From positions 186,001-250,000 of the forward strand of contig JADKJH010000005.1 in the NCBI GenBank assembly GCA_016722505.1: a DNA stretch of 64,000 nt. Direction: 5' to 3'. The position numbers were made by a program, and so were the translations under genes. The stretch is from Holophagaceae bacterium. Its GTDB lineage: Bacteria > Acidobacteriota > Holophagae > Holophagales > Holophagaceae. The number at the start of each line of letters is the position of its first letter. The first letter of the stretch is position 1. Below, piece by piece: positions 26,541-35,589 of this stretch. The notes under the pieces were generated by a model. It had not been told where the DNA came from. It saw only the letters and a list, made by a program, of their open reading frames with translations, and ran no database searches.

Positions 26541-27542
26541 TTAAATCCTGGATAAATCGCGGTCCAATTGGTCCAGCACTGCGGCTTCCACTCGTGCCTT
26601 GGCGGCGAGCACGGGACCATCCAGTTTAGCACCGGAGGCCAGGCGATGCCCCCCGCCACTGAACAGTTTGCAGACAGCGTTCACATCCACCGCCTCCTTC
26701 GACCGCAGCGAAAGCTTGATACGCCCATCTGCCAATTCGTATAGCAGCCCGGCCACTTCGACAGATGCCAACCGCGTAGGTTCCTGCACCAATTCATCCA
26801 GATCATCATGGGTGGCGCCACACTCCCTCAGGTCTTCCAAGGTGATGACCATCAGGCCAAATGAGCCCCCACCCAACAGTGCCATCCGCTCCAGAGCGCG
26901 GCCCCAAAGTTTCACCTTGGACGGCGTGTCTTGCAGATAGATCCGCTGGTAGCTTCGCGCTGGCTGCACGCCCTGCTCGATGAGCCCAGCGGCCATGCGA
27001 TGCACCTTGCCAGTGGAATTGGAGAACCTGAAATTCCCCGTGTCTGAAATCAGCGATGCATATATGGCCTCGGCCATGGACACCGGCAGCGGCAGACCCA
27101 TGCGGGGGGCGGCCAGATCGTAGACCAACTCACCGCTGGCTGTGGCCTTGGGATCGGTGAATTCCTGCTCGAAGCCCCTGGGCGCTTCCTTCAAGTGGTG
27201 GTCCAGACACGCGCGGGGCGCCTTGGTGGATTCGAAGGCCGGATACATCGCACCCAAACGATGGGGTTCGGACGCGTCCACGAGCAACCAGGCATCCGGC
27301 CAAGCTGCCAATTCCAGGTGAGGGCCAGCGGGATCGTACCGCTCGATCCAGCCCTCAGTGTCCAACCAGTGCAGATTGGATGGCAGGGAGGGCGACACTA
27401 CGATCCGCGCCTCCTTGCCTAGAAATCGCAGGTAATGCGCCAATCCAAGGCAGGCCCCGATTCCATCGCCATCCGGATTTTCGTGAGTCGTGAGAAGGAT
27501 CCGCGAGTGCTGATCGAAGAAGGCTTGCAGACGGTCGAGCAT
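26541..27542 (-). CDS. nrnA: DHH-family bifunctional oligoribonuclease / PAP phosphatase
   Basis: Degrades short RNA oligonucleotides and dephosphorylates 3'-phosphoadenosine 5'-phosphate. The 333-aa protein shows the DHH-domain motifs HENPDGDGIG (20-29), VDASEPHRLG and CLDHHL, plus SDTGNFRFSNST, and ends in a DHHA1 domain with FSGGGHRLASG. All Asp/His metal-binding motifs are present. ATG 27542 follows GAGGCC. It sits between ribA and add on the same strand with about 100 bp gaps on either side. Confidence 0.9.
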   Translation of the reverse strand: MLDRLQAFFDQHSRILLTTHENPDGDGIGACLGLAHYLRFLGKEARIVVSPSLPSNLHWLDTEGWIERYDPAGPHLELAAWPDAWLLVDASEPHRLGAMYPAFESTKAPRACLDHHLKEAPRGFEQEFTDPKATASGELVYDLAAPRMGLPLPVSMAEAIYASLISDTGNFRFSNSTGKVHRMAAGLIEQGVQPARSYQRIYLQDTPSKVKLWGRALERMALLGGGSFGLMVITLEDLRECGATHDDLDELVQEPTRLASVEVAGLLYELADGRIKLSLRSKEAVDVNAVCKLFSGGGHRLASGAKLDGPVLAAKARVEAAVLDQLDRDLSRI

Positions 27543-27626
27543 TTCAGGCCTCAGATATCAGGTTATCAGTCGACGGAGAAGCGGGGAGCGAAGCATCGCT
27601 CCCTTGTTGAGCCTTCAGCAAACAGC

Positions 27627-28694
27627 CTAGAGATGCTCCCGCTTGCTCTCCAGGCTCTTCGGCTTGAAGTTCTTCAGCTCTTCCACCACCTCGCCCAGCA
27701 TGGCGCGCTTGATGGCATAGGGCAGGAAGGCGCTCTTGAAGCCCATGATGATGACTTCTTTGATTTCCTCCAGGCTGAAACCCAGCTGTTCATGGATGGT
27801 CAGGAATTCCTTGCTCACGGTGGTATTGGTCATCAACCGGTTGTCGGTGTTCACGGTCACACGCAGACCCAGATCGTAGAACAACCGGATGGGATGATCC
27901 GCCATGCGTTTCACCGCCTTGGTCTGCACGTTCGACAGGGGGCAGCATTCCAGCGGAATGCGGTGGTCGTTGACGTAGTTCATCAGATCGCCATCCTCGA
28001 TGAGCCGCACGCCGTGGCCGATGCGGTGGGCGCCGCACAGATGGATGGCCTGGTGGATGCTTTCGGGACCGTAGGCCTCGCCCGCGTGCAGCGTGCAGTT
28101 GATGTTGTTGGCTAGCACGCGCCCGAAGGCGTCCTTGAATTTCTTGGCGGGAAAGTTTTCTTCAGCCCCCGCAAGATCAAAGCCCACCACGCCCTTGTTC
28201 TTGAAGGCCACCGTCAGGTCCGCCATCTTGTTGCCCATCTCGGGACTGATATGCCGGATGCCGCAGATGATCACCCCGGTGCGGATGCCGTACTTCTTGC
28301 TGGCCAGCTTCAGCCCTTCCAGCACGGCCTGAACGATGGTGTGCAGCGTCAAGCCCTTCTGCTGATGAAGGATCGGCGCATAGCGGACCTCCATATAGCG
28401 GACATTTTCCTTGGCCGCATCCTCCGCCAGTTCAAAGGCGGTCCGTACCAGGGAGTCGTAGGTCTGCATCACCGACAGGGTGACGTCGAAAGCCTTCAGA
28501 TATTCAACAAGGGACTTGCACTCCTCCCCGACTTCCACAAAGGGCCGCAGCTTATCCACGCTATCTGCGGGCAGCTTCACTTTCTGCTCTTCCGCCAGTT
28601 CCAGGATGGTCGAAATGCGCAGCGATCCGTCCAGATGGACATGAAGGTCGGTCTTGGGAAGACGTTGGATGTCTTGATACGTAAGGTTTGCCAT
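27627..28694 (-). CDS. add: Adenosine deaminase
   Basis: Purine salvage enzyme converting adenosine to inosine, 355 aa. Zinc and catalytic motifs are in place: KTDLHVHLDGS near residues 14-24 (metal HxH), CTLHAGEAYG (metal His and proton-donor Glu), IGHGVRL, ECCPLSNVQT and VTVNTDNRLM (metal Asp). The length fits the ADD family. Adenine deaminase is less likely because of the CPLSN and HAGE context. The gene lies between nrnA and the Fur-family regulator, all on the minus strand. Confidence 0.92.
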   Translation of the reverse strand: MANLTYQDIQRLPKTDLHVHLDGSLRISTILELAEEQKVKLPADSVDKLRPFVEVGEECKSLVEYLKAFDVTLSVMQTYDSLVRTAFELAEDAAKENVRYMEVRYAPILHQQKGLTLHTIVQAVLEGLKLASKKYGIRTGVIICGIRHISPEMGNKMADLTVAFKNKGVVGFDLAGAEENFPAKKFKDAFGRVLANNINCTLHAGEAYGPESIHQAIHLCGAHRIGHGVRLIEDGDLMNYVNDHRIPLECCPLSNVQTKAVKRMADHPIRLFYDLGLRVTVNTDNRLMTNTTVSKEFLTIHEQLGFSLEEIKEVIIMGFKSAFLPYAIKRAMLGEVVEELKNFKPKSLESKREHL

Positions 28695-28743
28695 GGTCCA
28701 GGCTAGCGCCAGGACGCTCGTTAGACAAATGCGGGTGTTCTGG

Positions 28744-29256
28744 TCAGGCGTGCAATTGGCTTACACGGTGGGCTACGTCGAGTCCCTCGGTGCCTTTGGC
28801 CTGGCAAGCGTGGCAGATTCCGAAAATCTGCAAGCTATGGTGCAGAGGCTTGAATTGGAATTCAGTGCAGATGGTCTCCTGCATGGCTTCCAGATCAGGT
28901 CTGAAGAATTCGATGACCGTGTCGCAATTCAGACAAATCAAGTGGTCATGGTGTTCATCGCCATGGACGGCTTCGTAGTGAGCGTGTTGGTCGCCAAGGC
29001 TCTGCTTGCGGACCAGGCCACATTGCACAAGAAGATCCAAGGTCCTGTATACCGTGGCGCGTGAAATTTCATTCCCCTTCTGCCTCAAGGTCAAATGGAG
29101 GCTATCGGCATCAAAGTGGTGTTTGGAGGCGAACACGGCATCCAGCAAGGCTTTTCGCTCCCCCGTGTACTTGAGGTCTCGGCTCCGGAGGAATGCTTCG
29201 AAGCGGGTCTGCTCCTCCGGGTGGAGCTGTCTTCGAGAAGGCTGAGTTCTGACCAT
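28744..29256 (-). CDS. Fur-family transcriptional regulator
   Basis: Metal-responsive repressor of 170 aa. The winged helix includes KYTGERKALLDAVF and ISRATVYRTLDLLVQCGLV; the dimerisation/metal domain has HYEAVHGDEHHDHLICLNCDTVIEF and the second Cys pair CHACQ, so the structural zinc sites are intact. ATG 29256 follows CAGGAG. Whether it is Fur, Zur or PerR cannot be settled from sequence; the HHDHLIC motif fits classical Fur. The nearest iron genes are feoAB, about 10 kb away. Confidence 0.9.
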   Translation of the reverse strand: MVRTQPSRRQLHPEEQTRFEAFLRSRDLKYTGERKALLDAVFASKHHFDADSLHLTLRQKGNEISRATVYRTLDLLVQCGLVRKQSLGDQHAHYEAVHGDEHHDHLICLNCDTVIEFFRPDLEAMQETICTEFQFKPLHHSLQIFGICHACQAKGTEGLDVAHRVSQLHA

Positions 29257-29615
29257 CTGGACTCCTGAAGAACAAAATAAGGATCGTTACAGTGTAGCCA
29301 GCAATTTTCCACTCGGACGACTACGACACATAAGACTCCTGGTGGGGCACGGGCTGAAGCCGAGTGGGCGTTAATAGTTTGAGGTATGGGTTTGATAGGT
29401 GCGGGCCAAGCGGCGCAGGCTCATCTTGAGGATGTCCTAAATGGTGGCCGCGGCTCCTGGCAGGAAACTCCGCACATAAGACTGGCCCGCACGGGTAGTG
29501 GTATCACATTGTGCTGCGACTTGGAAGAGTCTGCACGGATGACAGTGTCGTGTTTCGCCCTGCAGACATCCCTCCTTTTGAGAGGTCCCATGGACCGGGA
29601 AGTCGCGAGTCATCC
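29257..29615. other. Non-coding stretch between the Fur gene and the IS110 remnant
   Basis: The first roughly 60 bp must contain the promoter of the minus-strand Fur gene. The rest has no believable gene: the open frame beginning at 29386 only becomes transposase-like after 29616. The phrase CACATAAGACT occurs twice, at about 29327 and 29475, each followed by a GC-rich stem-like segment. This could be the left non-coding end of the IS110 element (where IS110 elements carry their guide RNA), but the sequence is too degenerate to define an RNA or element boundary. Confidence 0.4.
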
Positions 29616-30768
29616 ATCCCGTGGCTTGCGGGCTGGATGTCCACTCACCATCCTCGTGGCCTGCCTGGTCGCTCTGGCCCCAGTGGCGGCCTCGCTACGA
29701 AGAGGAGTTCCGGCCTGGGGCCTGAGAGAGCTTCGGGATTGGCTCTTCGCCAGTGGCTGCCAGGCGGTGGGGATGGAGGCCACGGGCGTATTGATGCCCG
29801 TTTTCGCGGCACTGGAAGGCCACGTCCAGATGACCGTGGGGAATCCGAACCATACGCAAAACCTGGGCCATAAGACCGACCGCGGATGCGAGGTGGACGC
29901 GGGCCTTGCGGCACGACCTCATTCGCCCAAGCTTCGTGCCCAAGCAGGAATTCCGCGATGCCCGGGAACTGACGCGGTTTCGTCGTCAGCTCATCCGCGC
30001 GGACCAGCATGCGCAATGAAGTCCAGCGGCTTCTCGCACGTCAGGGGTCACCTTGGGAACCGTGCTGAGCAAGTGTTCGGCACATCCGGCATGGCGATTC
30101 TGGAATCCCTGGCGGAGGACGGACGTCGTGGACGAACTCCCAAGCTCATCCACCACTCTGTGAAGAAGAAACTGGGGATGCTGACGGCGGCCCTGGAAGC
30201 GCCCCTGTTCCCGGTTCCCAGGAAGCTGCTGGCGCTGCAACTCAAGCGGCTGGAAGTCGTGGAGGAAAACATCCAGGATGTGGAGGGGCTCACGCAGCGC
30301 AGATGGCCCCTCACAAGCAGCAGCTGGAGTTGCTGATGAGTATTCCCGGCATCAGCCCCATCCGCGTGTGATCTTGCCGAGATCGGTGTGGACATGAGCG
30401 TGTGGCCCACCGAGAAACACCTATCGCCTGGGCGGGCGTAGCACCTGGGTGCCGAGAGAGTGGAGGCAAAAATACGCGCCGCCGCCCGAAAGGGGAACCC
30501 GTACCTTTGCAGCGCCTTGATGGAATGCGCCATCGCCGCCGTGAAGGCGAAAGACTGCCACCTCGGGGGCAAATACCGCCACCTCTGCGCCCAGATTGGA
30601 AGCAAGAAGAAGGCACTGATGGCGATCGCTAGAAAACTCGCGGTGATCATCTACCGCCTGATGAGCAAAGGCGCCACCTACCAGGAACCCATCTCCCAAC
30701 CTCCCTCCTCTAAGTCCCGCCACCGTAGCATCCAGAGGCACATTCGCGACCTCGAAAACTCGGTCTGA
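29616..30768 (+). pseudogene. Decayed IS110-family transposase
   Basis: Fragments of one IS110 transposase follow each other in shifting frames. First come GLDVHS and RPRYEEEFRPG, then LRELRDWLFASGCQAVGMEATGV, VGNPNHTQNLGHKTD (DEDD/RuvC-like domain), RALRHDLIRPSFVPKQEFRDARELTRFRRQL, and a helical segment around 30070-30290. Next are MSIPGISPIRV and the Transposase_20 part (IAWAGVAPGCRESGGK; GNPYLCSALMECAIAAVKAKD; LAVIIYRLMSKGATYQE). Several frameshifts and internal stops (for example TGA near 30016 and 30370) rule out an active protein. No clear terminal repeats are seen, as expected for IS110. Confidence 0.88.
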
Positions 30769-30864
30769 TGGTCCAGCTCACACCCATTCCGGCGTTTTCC
30801 TAAAACCTCCTATTTCAGGTTTTCAGATTGGCTTTCATGACAGGTGGACCAGGAGACAACAGTA

Positions 30865-30918
30865 ATGGGTTATTCACAAATGCCACTTGACCAGTTTATG
30901 AGCCTACTTAAACTGTAA
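30865..30918 (+). other. Possible 17-aa leader peptide
   Basis: ATG preceded by AGGAGACAACAGTA opens a 17-codon frame (MGYSQMPLDQFMSLLKL) ending 25 nt before the start of the next gene. The Shine-Dalgarno is good, but nothing else supports translation. Confidence 0.25.
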
Positions 30919-30943
30919 TCTCACCCTTAAATTGGAGTTGCCC

Positions 30944-31711
30944 ATGGCGATGGTAGTTATACACACATCAGCTCTTACCAGGGTCCAGAAACAGCGAATC
31001 GGAGATCGTGTCATCGAGGCGCTCCATAACGAAGGCCTCCCAGCCAGCACCGTGGTAGTGCTATTTAAGAGGGAAGATACCGATATCTACCTGGATGGTG
31101 GCCTGCTCCACGAGTCCGCTGCACCCCTTTCTACTACCCAACCCACCGCCGTTGCCCCAGGGTTTGTGCCAGGGCCCCCCTCAAATGGCCAGGATTTCAA
31201 AACCAAAGTCCGCCGCTCCCGCCAGGAATTGGATGAGTTGAGATCCAAGCTGGTGGCGCTGCTCCAAGATCGAGGCGCCCTCTCTAGTTTCGAGGCCCAG
31301 GATGGATTGGAACTCGCTGATTGCGATTGGGCTCCCGCCACCCTGCGCCGTTTCTTTGCGGAACTCGAAGCTGAAGGCGTCATTTTCAAACAGGGGCAAA
31401 AGCGGGGCACTCGCTATGTTTGGAAAGGCGTTGCCAACCTCCCCAGGGTTTCCGCACCTGTGAAACTGGTGAAGAAGGATGACAGTTCCGAGTCTGAGTC
31501 GAGAGTCGAGAGCTTTATAGCGATCGCGCCTCTGGCGTCGGCTTTTTTTAGCTCATGGCTCGTACCTACTTCAGCGCCCGCTCCACATCCTCGGCTTTCC
31601 TGGGTAGGTGTGCGCTCAGGTTCTTCGGACCTTCCTGCGTCACCAGGACATCGTCTTCGATGCGTACGCCGATGCCCTGCCACTTGGGATCTACGCCTTC
31701 GGCACCTTTAG
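30944..31711 (+). CDS. Tautomerase-like N-terminus fused to a winged-helix-like region; hypothetical
   Basis: From ATG 30944 (after TTGGAG) the first 55 residues (MAMVVIHTSALTRVQKQRIGDRVIEALHNE...STVVVLFKREDTDIYLDGGLL) resemble a 4-oxalocrotonate tautomerase subunit but lack the catalytic N-terminal Pro. After a Pro-rich linker, a second segment (LDELRSKLVALLQDRGALSSFEAQDGLELADCDWAPATLRRFFAELEAEGVIFKQGQKRGTRYVW, in pieces) looks like a helix-turn-helix/winged domain. The last roughly 65 codons overlap the 3' end of pepP on the other strand and follow a terminator-like hairpin, so that tail is probably an artefact of an indel; the real stop may lie near 31517-31553. Function unknown. Confidence 0.55.
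   Translation: MAMVVIHTSALTRVQKQRIGDRVIEALHNEGLPASTVVVLFKREDTDIYLDGGLLHESAAPLSTTQPTAVAPGFVPGPPSNGQDFKTKVRRSRQELDELRSKLVALLQDRGALSSFEAQDGLELADCDWAPATLRRFFAELEAEGVIFKQGQKRGTRYVWKGVANLPRVSAPVKLVKKDDSSESESRVESFIAIAPLASAFFSSWLVPTSAPAPHPRLSWVGVRSGSSDLPASPGHRLRCVRRCPATWDLRLRHL
31527..31549 (+). terminator. Hairpin plus T7 run inside the apparent gene tail
   Basis: CGCC-TCT-GGCG followed by TCGGC and seven T residues on the plus strand. The stem is short, but the T-run is long. It fits termination of the upstream hypothetical gene and argues that this gene's true stop is upstream of, or within, the hairpin. Confidence 0.45.
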
Positions 31712-32981
31712 CGATATAGATGCCGGGCTCGACCGTCAGCACCATGCCAGCCTCCAACAGACGCCGACCCCCGGCGCGATAGATCGGGTCCTTCGATCCA
31801 TAGTCGCCTGCATCATGCACATCCAGGCCTAACCAATGGCTTGTGCCGTGGAGAAAGAAACGTTTCCAATCACCTCGCTTATAAACCTCGTCCCTATCGC
31901 CTTTAATAATTCCAAGATCAACCAAACCATCACTTACCACACGCGAAGTAGCGTAGTGGGTGGCGATGTGGGGACTGCCCACCACACAAGCCACGATCCC
32001 AGCCTCCTGGGCCTTGAATACAAGATCGTAAATCGCACGCTGCTCTGTCGAGAATTTCCCGTTCACGGGCCATGTTCGGGTGATGTCGGCGGTGTAATAG
32101 CCCACTTCACCGCCCGCATCCATGAGCTGCAGCTCACCGGGATGCAGCGGCGCATCATTAAACGGGTAGTGCAGGATGCAGCTCTGGTTCCCGGCCCCCG
32201 CGATGGTGTCGTAGCCGAGGAAGCGCGCGCCGAGTCCCCGGACCGCGCCCTCGAAGGCCCCGGCCACCTGGCCTTCGTTGGTAGCTGTTCTAGATGCCTT
32301 CATGGCGGCAAGGTGGCCCTCGATGCTCACATCCACGGCCTTTTGGATCATGTCTATTTCGGCTGGTTGTTTGATGGAACGCATCTCCGCCACCATGTGG
32401 CGCCCATCCACAACGGACTTCCGGAACAGGCCATGGTTGTTGTCCGTCCCGAGCGGCAGCACGGCATCGAGGATTTTTGTCCGGAACTCGCGGTCCAGAT
32501 TGCAGACGAGCACGATTCGCTGGGCTTTCTTGATAGCCTCGGTCAATACTTCGTCGCCCTTTGGAAAATCGAAAGCCTGGTCCGCACCCAGTTTCATCGC
32601 GCCTTCAATGCCCAGCCGCGGCCCGTTCCACGCCTCCCGTTTGAGATCCCGGGGCCGCACCAACAGGGTGTAGGGCTTGTCCCCATCGGCCGAAAGCAAT
32701 GCCACGGCACCCGGTTCCTCCACACCCGTCAGGTAGTAGAAATCAGAATCCTGGCGGAATGCCTGTTCGCCATCCCCATTGCGCGGCTGCTCGGGCATGG
32801 ACTTGATGACTGCCAGCGTACCGGGCCCCAGGGCTCTCAGCTGTTGGACCATCCGTGCGCGATTCCCTGAAAAAAAGGAAATCGGAAGACGAAGGCCGTG
32901 GTAGCCAGTGGATGGAGCCTGGGCCGAAAGGATGGTCGTCACCACGGTGAGACCAAAGAGCATTCCCTTGATTCGAAACAT
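31566..32981 (-). CDS. pepP: Exported Xaa-Pro aminopeptidase (M24B)
   Basis: Dinuclear metal peptidase releasing N-terminal residues before proline, 471 aa. A signal peptide (MFRIKGMLFGLTVVTTILSAQA) makes it periplasmic, unlike E. coli PepP. The N-terminal creatinase-like domain (FRQDSDFYYLTGVEEPGAVALL) precedes the pita-bread domain with metal ligands in MDAGGEVGYYTADITRTWP (two Asp), HGTSHWLGLDVHD (His), LTVEPGIYI (Glu) and GVRIEDDVLVT (Glu). The start ATG 32981 follows AAGGAGG. It is divergent from a methyltransferase; a long inverted repeat fills the gap. Confidence 0.9.
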   Translation of the reverse strand: MFRIKGMLFGLTVVTTILSAQAPSTGYHGLRLPISFFSGNRARMVQQLRALGPGTLAVIKSMPEQPRNGDGEQAFRQDSDFYYLTGVEEPGAVALLSADGDKPYTLLVRPRDLKREAWNGPRLGIEGAMKLGADQAFDFPKGDEVLTEAIKKAQRIVLVCNLDREFRTKILDAVLPLGTDNNHGLFRKSVVDGRHMVAEMRSIKQPAEIDMIQKAVDVSIEGHLAAMKASRTATNEGQVAGAFEGAVRGLGARFLGYDTIAGAGNQSCILHYPFNDAPLHPGELQLMDAGGEVGYYTADITRTWPVNGKFSTEQRAIYDLVFKAQEAGIVACVVGSPHIATHYATSRVVSDGLVDLGIIKGDRDEVYKRGDWKRFFLHGTSHWLGLDVHDAGDYGSKDPIYRAGGRRLLEAGMVLTVEPGIYIAKGAEGVDPKWQGIGVRIEDDVLVTQEGPKNLSAHLPRKAEDVERALK

Positions 32982-33010
32982 CCGGGCCTCCTTACTCCAA
33001 TCTACACTTT

Positions 33011-33065
33011 TAGGGGCCGTGCCAAAATAACCGGTGCAGTTCGGTTATTTTGCTACGGCCCCTTA
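33011..33065. repeat. Long inverted repeat between pepP and the methyltransferase
   Basis: AGGGGCCGT, 2 unpaired nt, CAAAATAACCG, an 8-nt loop, CGGTTATTTTG, 2 unpaired nt, ACGGCCCCT: 20 base pairs in two perfect blocks. It lies in the divergent intergenic gap, 30 bp from the pepP start, where promoters rather than terminators are expected. It has no T-run and could be a palindromic mobile repeat or an operator-like structure. Confidence 0.8.
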
Positions 33066-33084
33066 TGATCGGAATGACGCAAGC

Positions 33085-33822
33085 ATGGACTGGTTCGCCT
33101 ACGACTTCGATCACCCAGCATATTTCGATCACTACCGAGATAAAGAGGGCGACGCTTTCTATGAAGGCCCAGCTCTGGCGTCCCTGCTCGGATTGGAAGG
33201 AGGATCGACAGTGCTGGATCTGCCTTGCGGGTGGGGCCGGCTGCGCCCAGCACTGGAAACCCGTGGGTACCGGGTCGTCGGTGGTGATCTCAGCCCGCTG
33301 AACTTGCAACGCCACCGCATCGAATATCCAGGCGCTCTCGTTCGCCTGGATTTCCGGGCCCTGCCCTTCCGTACAGCCTGCGTGGACGGCGTTTTCTGCG
33401 CTTTCACATCCTGGGGCTACTTTGCGACCGAGGAAGAGAACCTCCGCCAGCTCCAGGAATTCGCACGGGTTCTGAAACCCGGAGGCACCCTGCTGTTGGA
33501 TCTCTGCGGCCGCGAATCCCTGGAGCGTGGCGTGGCCTCCACCGAAGGGCGATGGATGGAACTGAAAGAATTCGGATACCGCGAACGGGTGCGCTGGAGC
33601 CCAGACCGGAAACGCATCTGGACCGAAAGAAAGCAGGGCAAATATTCATTCCGCCACGACATCTGGATTCCCACGGACGGGGAAGTCCGCGAATCCCTGG
33701 ATATCGCGGGATTCGAATTGGAAGATGCCTTTGGCGGCTTGCATGGAGGGCCATGGGCGAGGGATGCGGAGCGGTGGATCTACCGCGCGATTAAGGGGCA
33801 ACCTTCCTCGTCACCAGGATGA
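33085..33822 (+). CDS. Class I SAM-dependent methyltransferase
   Basis: Rossmann-fold methyltransferase of about 245 aa, substrate unknown. The SAM-binding motif I is TVLDLPCGWGRLRPAL, followed by GVDL-type acidic loop VVGGDLSP, LDFRALPF, and the post-motif ARVLKPGGTLLLDL. ATG 33085 (MDWFAYDFDHPAYFDHYRD) is chosen because it starts the conserved domain; the frame is open further upstream into the inverted repeat. Its 3' end overlaps the convergent MFS gene by 32 bp. Confidence 0.85.
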   Translation: MDWFAYDFDHPAYFDHYRDKEGDAFYEGPALASLLGLEGGSTVLDLPCGWGRLRPALETRGYRVVGGDLSPLNLQRHRIEYPGALVRLDFRALPFRTACVDGVFCAFTSWGYFATEEENLRQLQEFARVLKPGGTLLLDLCGRESLERGVASTEGRWMELKEFGYRERVRWSPDRKRIWTERKQGKYSFRHDIWIPTDGEVRESLDIAGFELEDAFGGLHGGPWARDAERWIYRAIKGQPSSSPG

Positions 33823-34951
33823 AGCTTCCGAACCCAAGGCCAACCAGAATCAAGGCCGCCTGCAATCCCAACAACTGCACCAGGGCGCTACCCACCAGGG
33901 GGCCCACCATCATGCCAACGGCGTAGGCGATATTTAGGATCGAAAAAGCCGATGCATAACTGGTGCTTCCAGCCTTTTCAACTGCATCCGCCACCGCCGG
34001 ACTCGATGGCGACATGATCAGGCTCGCGATGCTGCCCAGGGCCATCATGCTGGCGATGACAAGTACCGTGTGCCGGAAGAACACCGGCAGCGGAATGAAC
34101 ACCACGCTCAAGGCCAAGCCGATGATGAGCACTTTCTTGCGGCCGATGCGATCTGACAAATGCCCCATCAAGGGCGAAGTGAGCGTGTGCGTGAGCGCAG
34201 CAGCCGCAAAGCAAAGGCCGATCTGGCCAGGGCCAAAACGCAGCACCGCATCAAAGTGCAGAGGTAGCGTGGACTCCAGCACCGCCCACAAGGCAGATCC
34301 CAAGGCCAGTGCGCCGCTGAAGACAAGAATCACCGGGTTCCGCGCGAATACCATCGGACTGGTGCGCAGCTCTTTTTCCACCACTGCTTCTTCCAGAAGA
34401 AAAGCCCGCCCCCCCGCATCCAGCACGACTAATCCAATCCCGAAAAGAAAGGGCGCAGAAGCTCCCAATTCCTGTGTGAGATAACCAGAAATAGGCGGCC
34501 CGATGAGAAAGCCGAGATTGGCACAAGCGAAGGCCGTGCCCATAGCTTTCCCGCGTTGTTCACGGGGAAAGTGATCCGCCAGCAAGGCCATCCCGGGAAT
34601 CCAAGTAGCCGCGCCGGCCGCGCCTTGAAGCCCTCGCGCAAGCACGAGCAGCCAATAATTCTTGGCGAACAAGAAGAGCAGCGTGGTTGCGCCCAAGGCC
34701 AACAACCCAATGAGCATCGGCCTGCGCCGCCCCACCCGGTCCGCAAGGCTTCCCAAGGGAAGCGTCACAGCGACCAAAGCGATGGCATAGCTCCCAAACA
34801 GCAGGCCGACGCGCATCTGCCCAAGATGCAGCTCCCGCGCATAAATTGGCAGGAGCGGCACCAGGAGATAGTAAAGAAACATATCGGTGAAAAAGGCCAA
34901 GCCCACCACGAACAGAGCAAGGGACTTGGCTGATGGGCGAGACTTCCTCAA
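33791..34951 (-). CDS. MFS efflux transporter
   Basis: Twelve-helix major facilitator of 386 aa, likely a drug or metabolite exporter. Motif A appears in both halves (GSLADRVGRRRPM after helix 2; GHLSDRIGRKKVL after helix 8), and an antiporter-like segment GPPISGYLTQELGASAPF lies at helix 5. It starts with TTG at 34951, overlapping the preceding gene's stop as TTGA, so expression is probably coupled. The substrate cannot be predicted. Confidence 0.85.
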   Translation of the reverse strand: MRKSRPSAKSLALFVVGLAFFTDMFLYYLLVPLLPIYARELHLGQMRVGLLFGSYAIALVAVTLPLGSLADRVGRRRPMLIGLLALGATTLLFLFAKNYWLLVLARGLQGAAGAATWIPGMALLADHFPREQRGKAMGTAFACANLGFLIGPPISGYLTQELGASAPFLFGIGLVVLDAGGRAFLLEEAVVEKELRTSPMVFARNPVILVFSGALALGSALWAVLESTLPLHFDAVLRFGPGQIGLCFAAAALTHTLTSPLMGHLSDRIGRKKVLIIGLALSVVFIPLPVFFRHTVLVIASMMALGSIASLIMSPSSPAVADAVEKAGSTSYASAFSILNIAYAVGMMVGPLVGSALVQLLGLQAALILVGLGFGSFILVTRKVAP

Positions 34952-35589
34952 TGGTCGGCCGCCGAGACCTTATCCACCCAAATGACTTCACAGGCTCCAT
35001 CGCCTGAATCATCACGGGTCATGGAACTCTGCCATGTCCAACCATCCTTTCCATCCACGTGGACCAGATAGCCGTCCAGAGTCGCGATCTGGCCTTCCCG
35101 GACGCTCAGCAATCCGCGTTCCACCGCCTTGCTGGCTGGGATCATATGCATGTTGGCCGCATGGGATGTGATCACATCCATGGGCAGCGGCAGTGTGCTT
35201 GCATTCCAGTGGAACCAGCGGTCGCTTTGGTTGATGTTCAATTTTTCAAGCACCGCAGAATCAGACATGGGGCCCCACCCCATCGCAAAATCTATTGGCG
35301 AAATTTCAGCAGCGCGGTCAAAGCGATAGCGTTCGGTGGAAAGCACCCGCGCATGGATATGGAAATTGGCCAGCGCAGTGAAGCGGTGGTCCTTTGCGGT
35401 CCAAGTCGTGCCTTTCAAAAGGTTCTCCTGCGCGGGGTCATCCGCCGCCAATACACCCGCAGGATGCCTGACAGCGCGGGAATGCCAGTTGGAGCAACCC
35501 CAGCCCGCCATCAACACGGCGCCCAGCACCAGGGGCCAACGGGCCTTCAACCAGTAAAGCCATTCAGCGTCATTTTCGTAGGGATCCAT
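34948..35589 (-). CDS. Membrane-anchored conserved hypothetical protein
   Basis: 213 aa from ATG 35589 (behind AGGTCAGG). After a short cytoplasmic N-terminus there is one membrane span (WPLVLGAVLMAGWGCSNW), then a soluble, presumably periplasmic domain with recognisable conserved-looking blocks: FTALANFHIHARVLSTERYRFDRA, SPIDFAMGWGPMSDS, SHAANMHMIPAS and DDSGDGACEVIWVDKV. I recognise the pattern as a recurring uncharacterised family but know no function for it. It is coupled to the downstream MFS gene. Confidence 0.7.
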   Translation of the reverse strand: MDPYENDAEWLYWLKARWPLVLGAVLMAGWGCSNWHSRAVRHPAGVLAADDPAQENLLKGTTWTAKDHRFTALANFHIHARVLSTERYRFDRAAEISPIDFAMGWGPMSDSAVLEKLNINQSDRWFHWNASTLPLPMDVITSHAANMHMIPASKAVERGLLSVREGQIATLDGYLVHVDGKDGWTWQSSMTRDDSGDGACEVIWVDKVSAADH

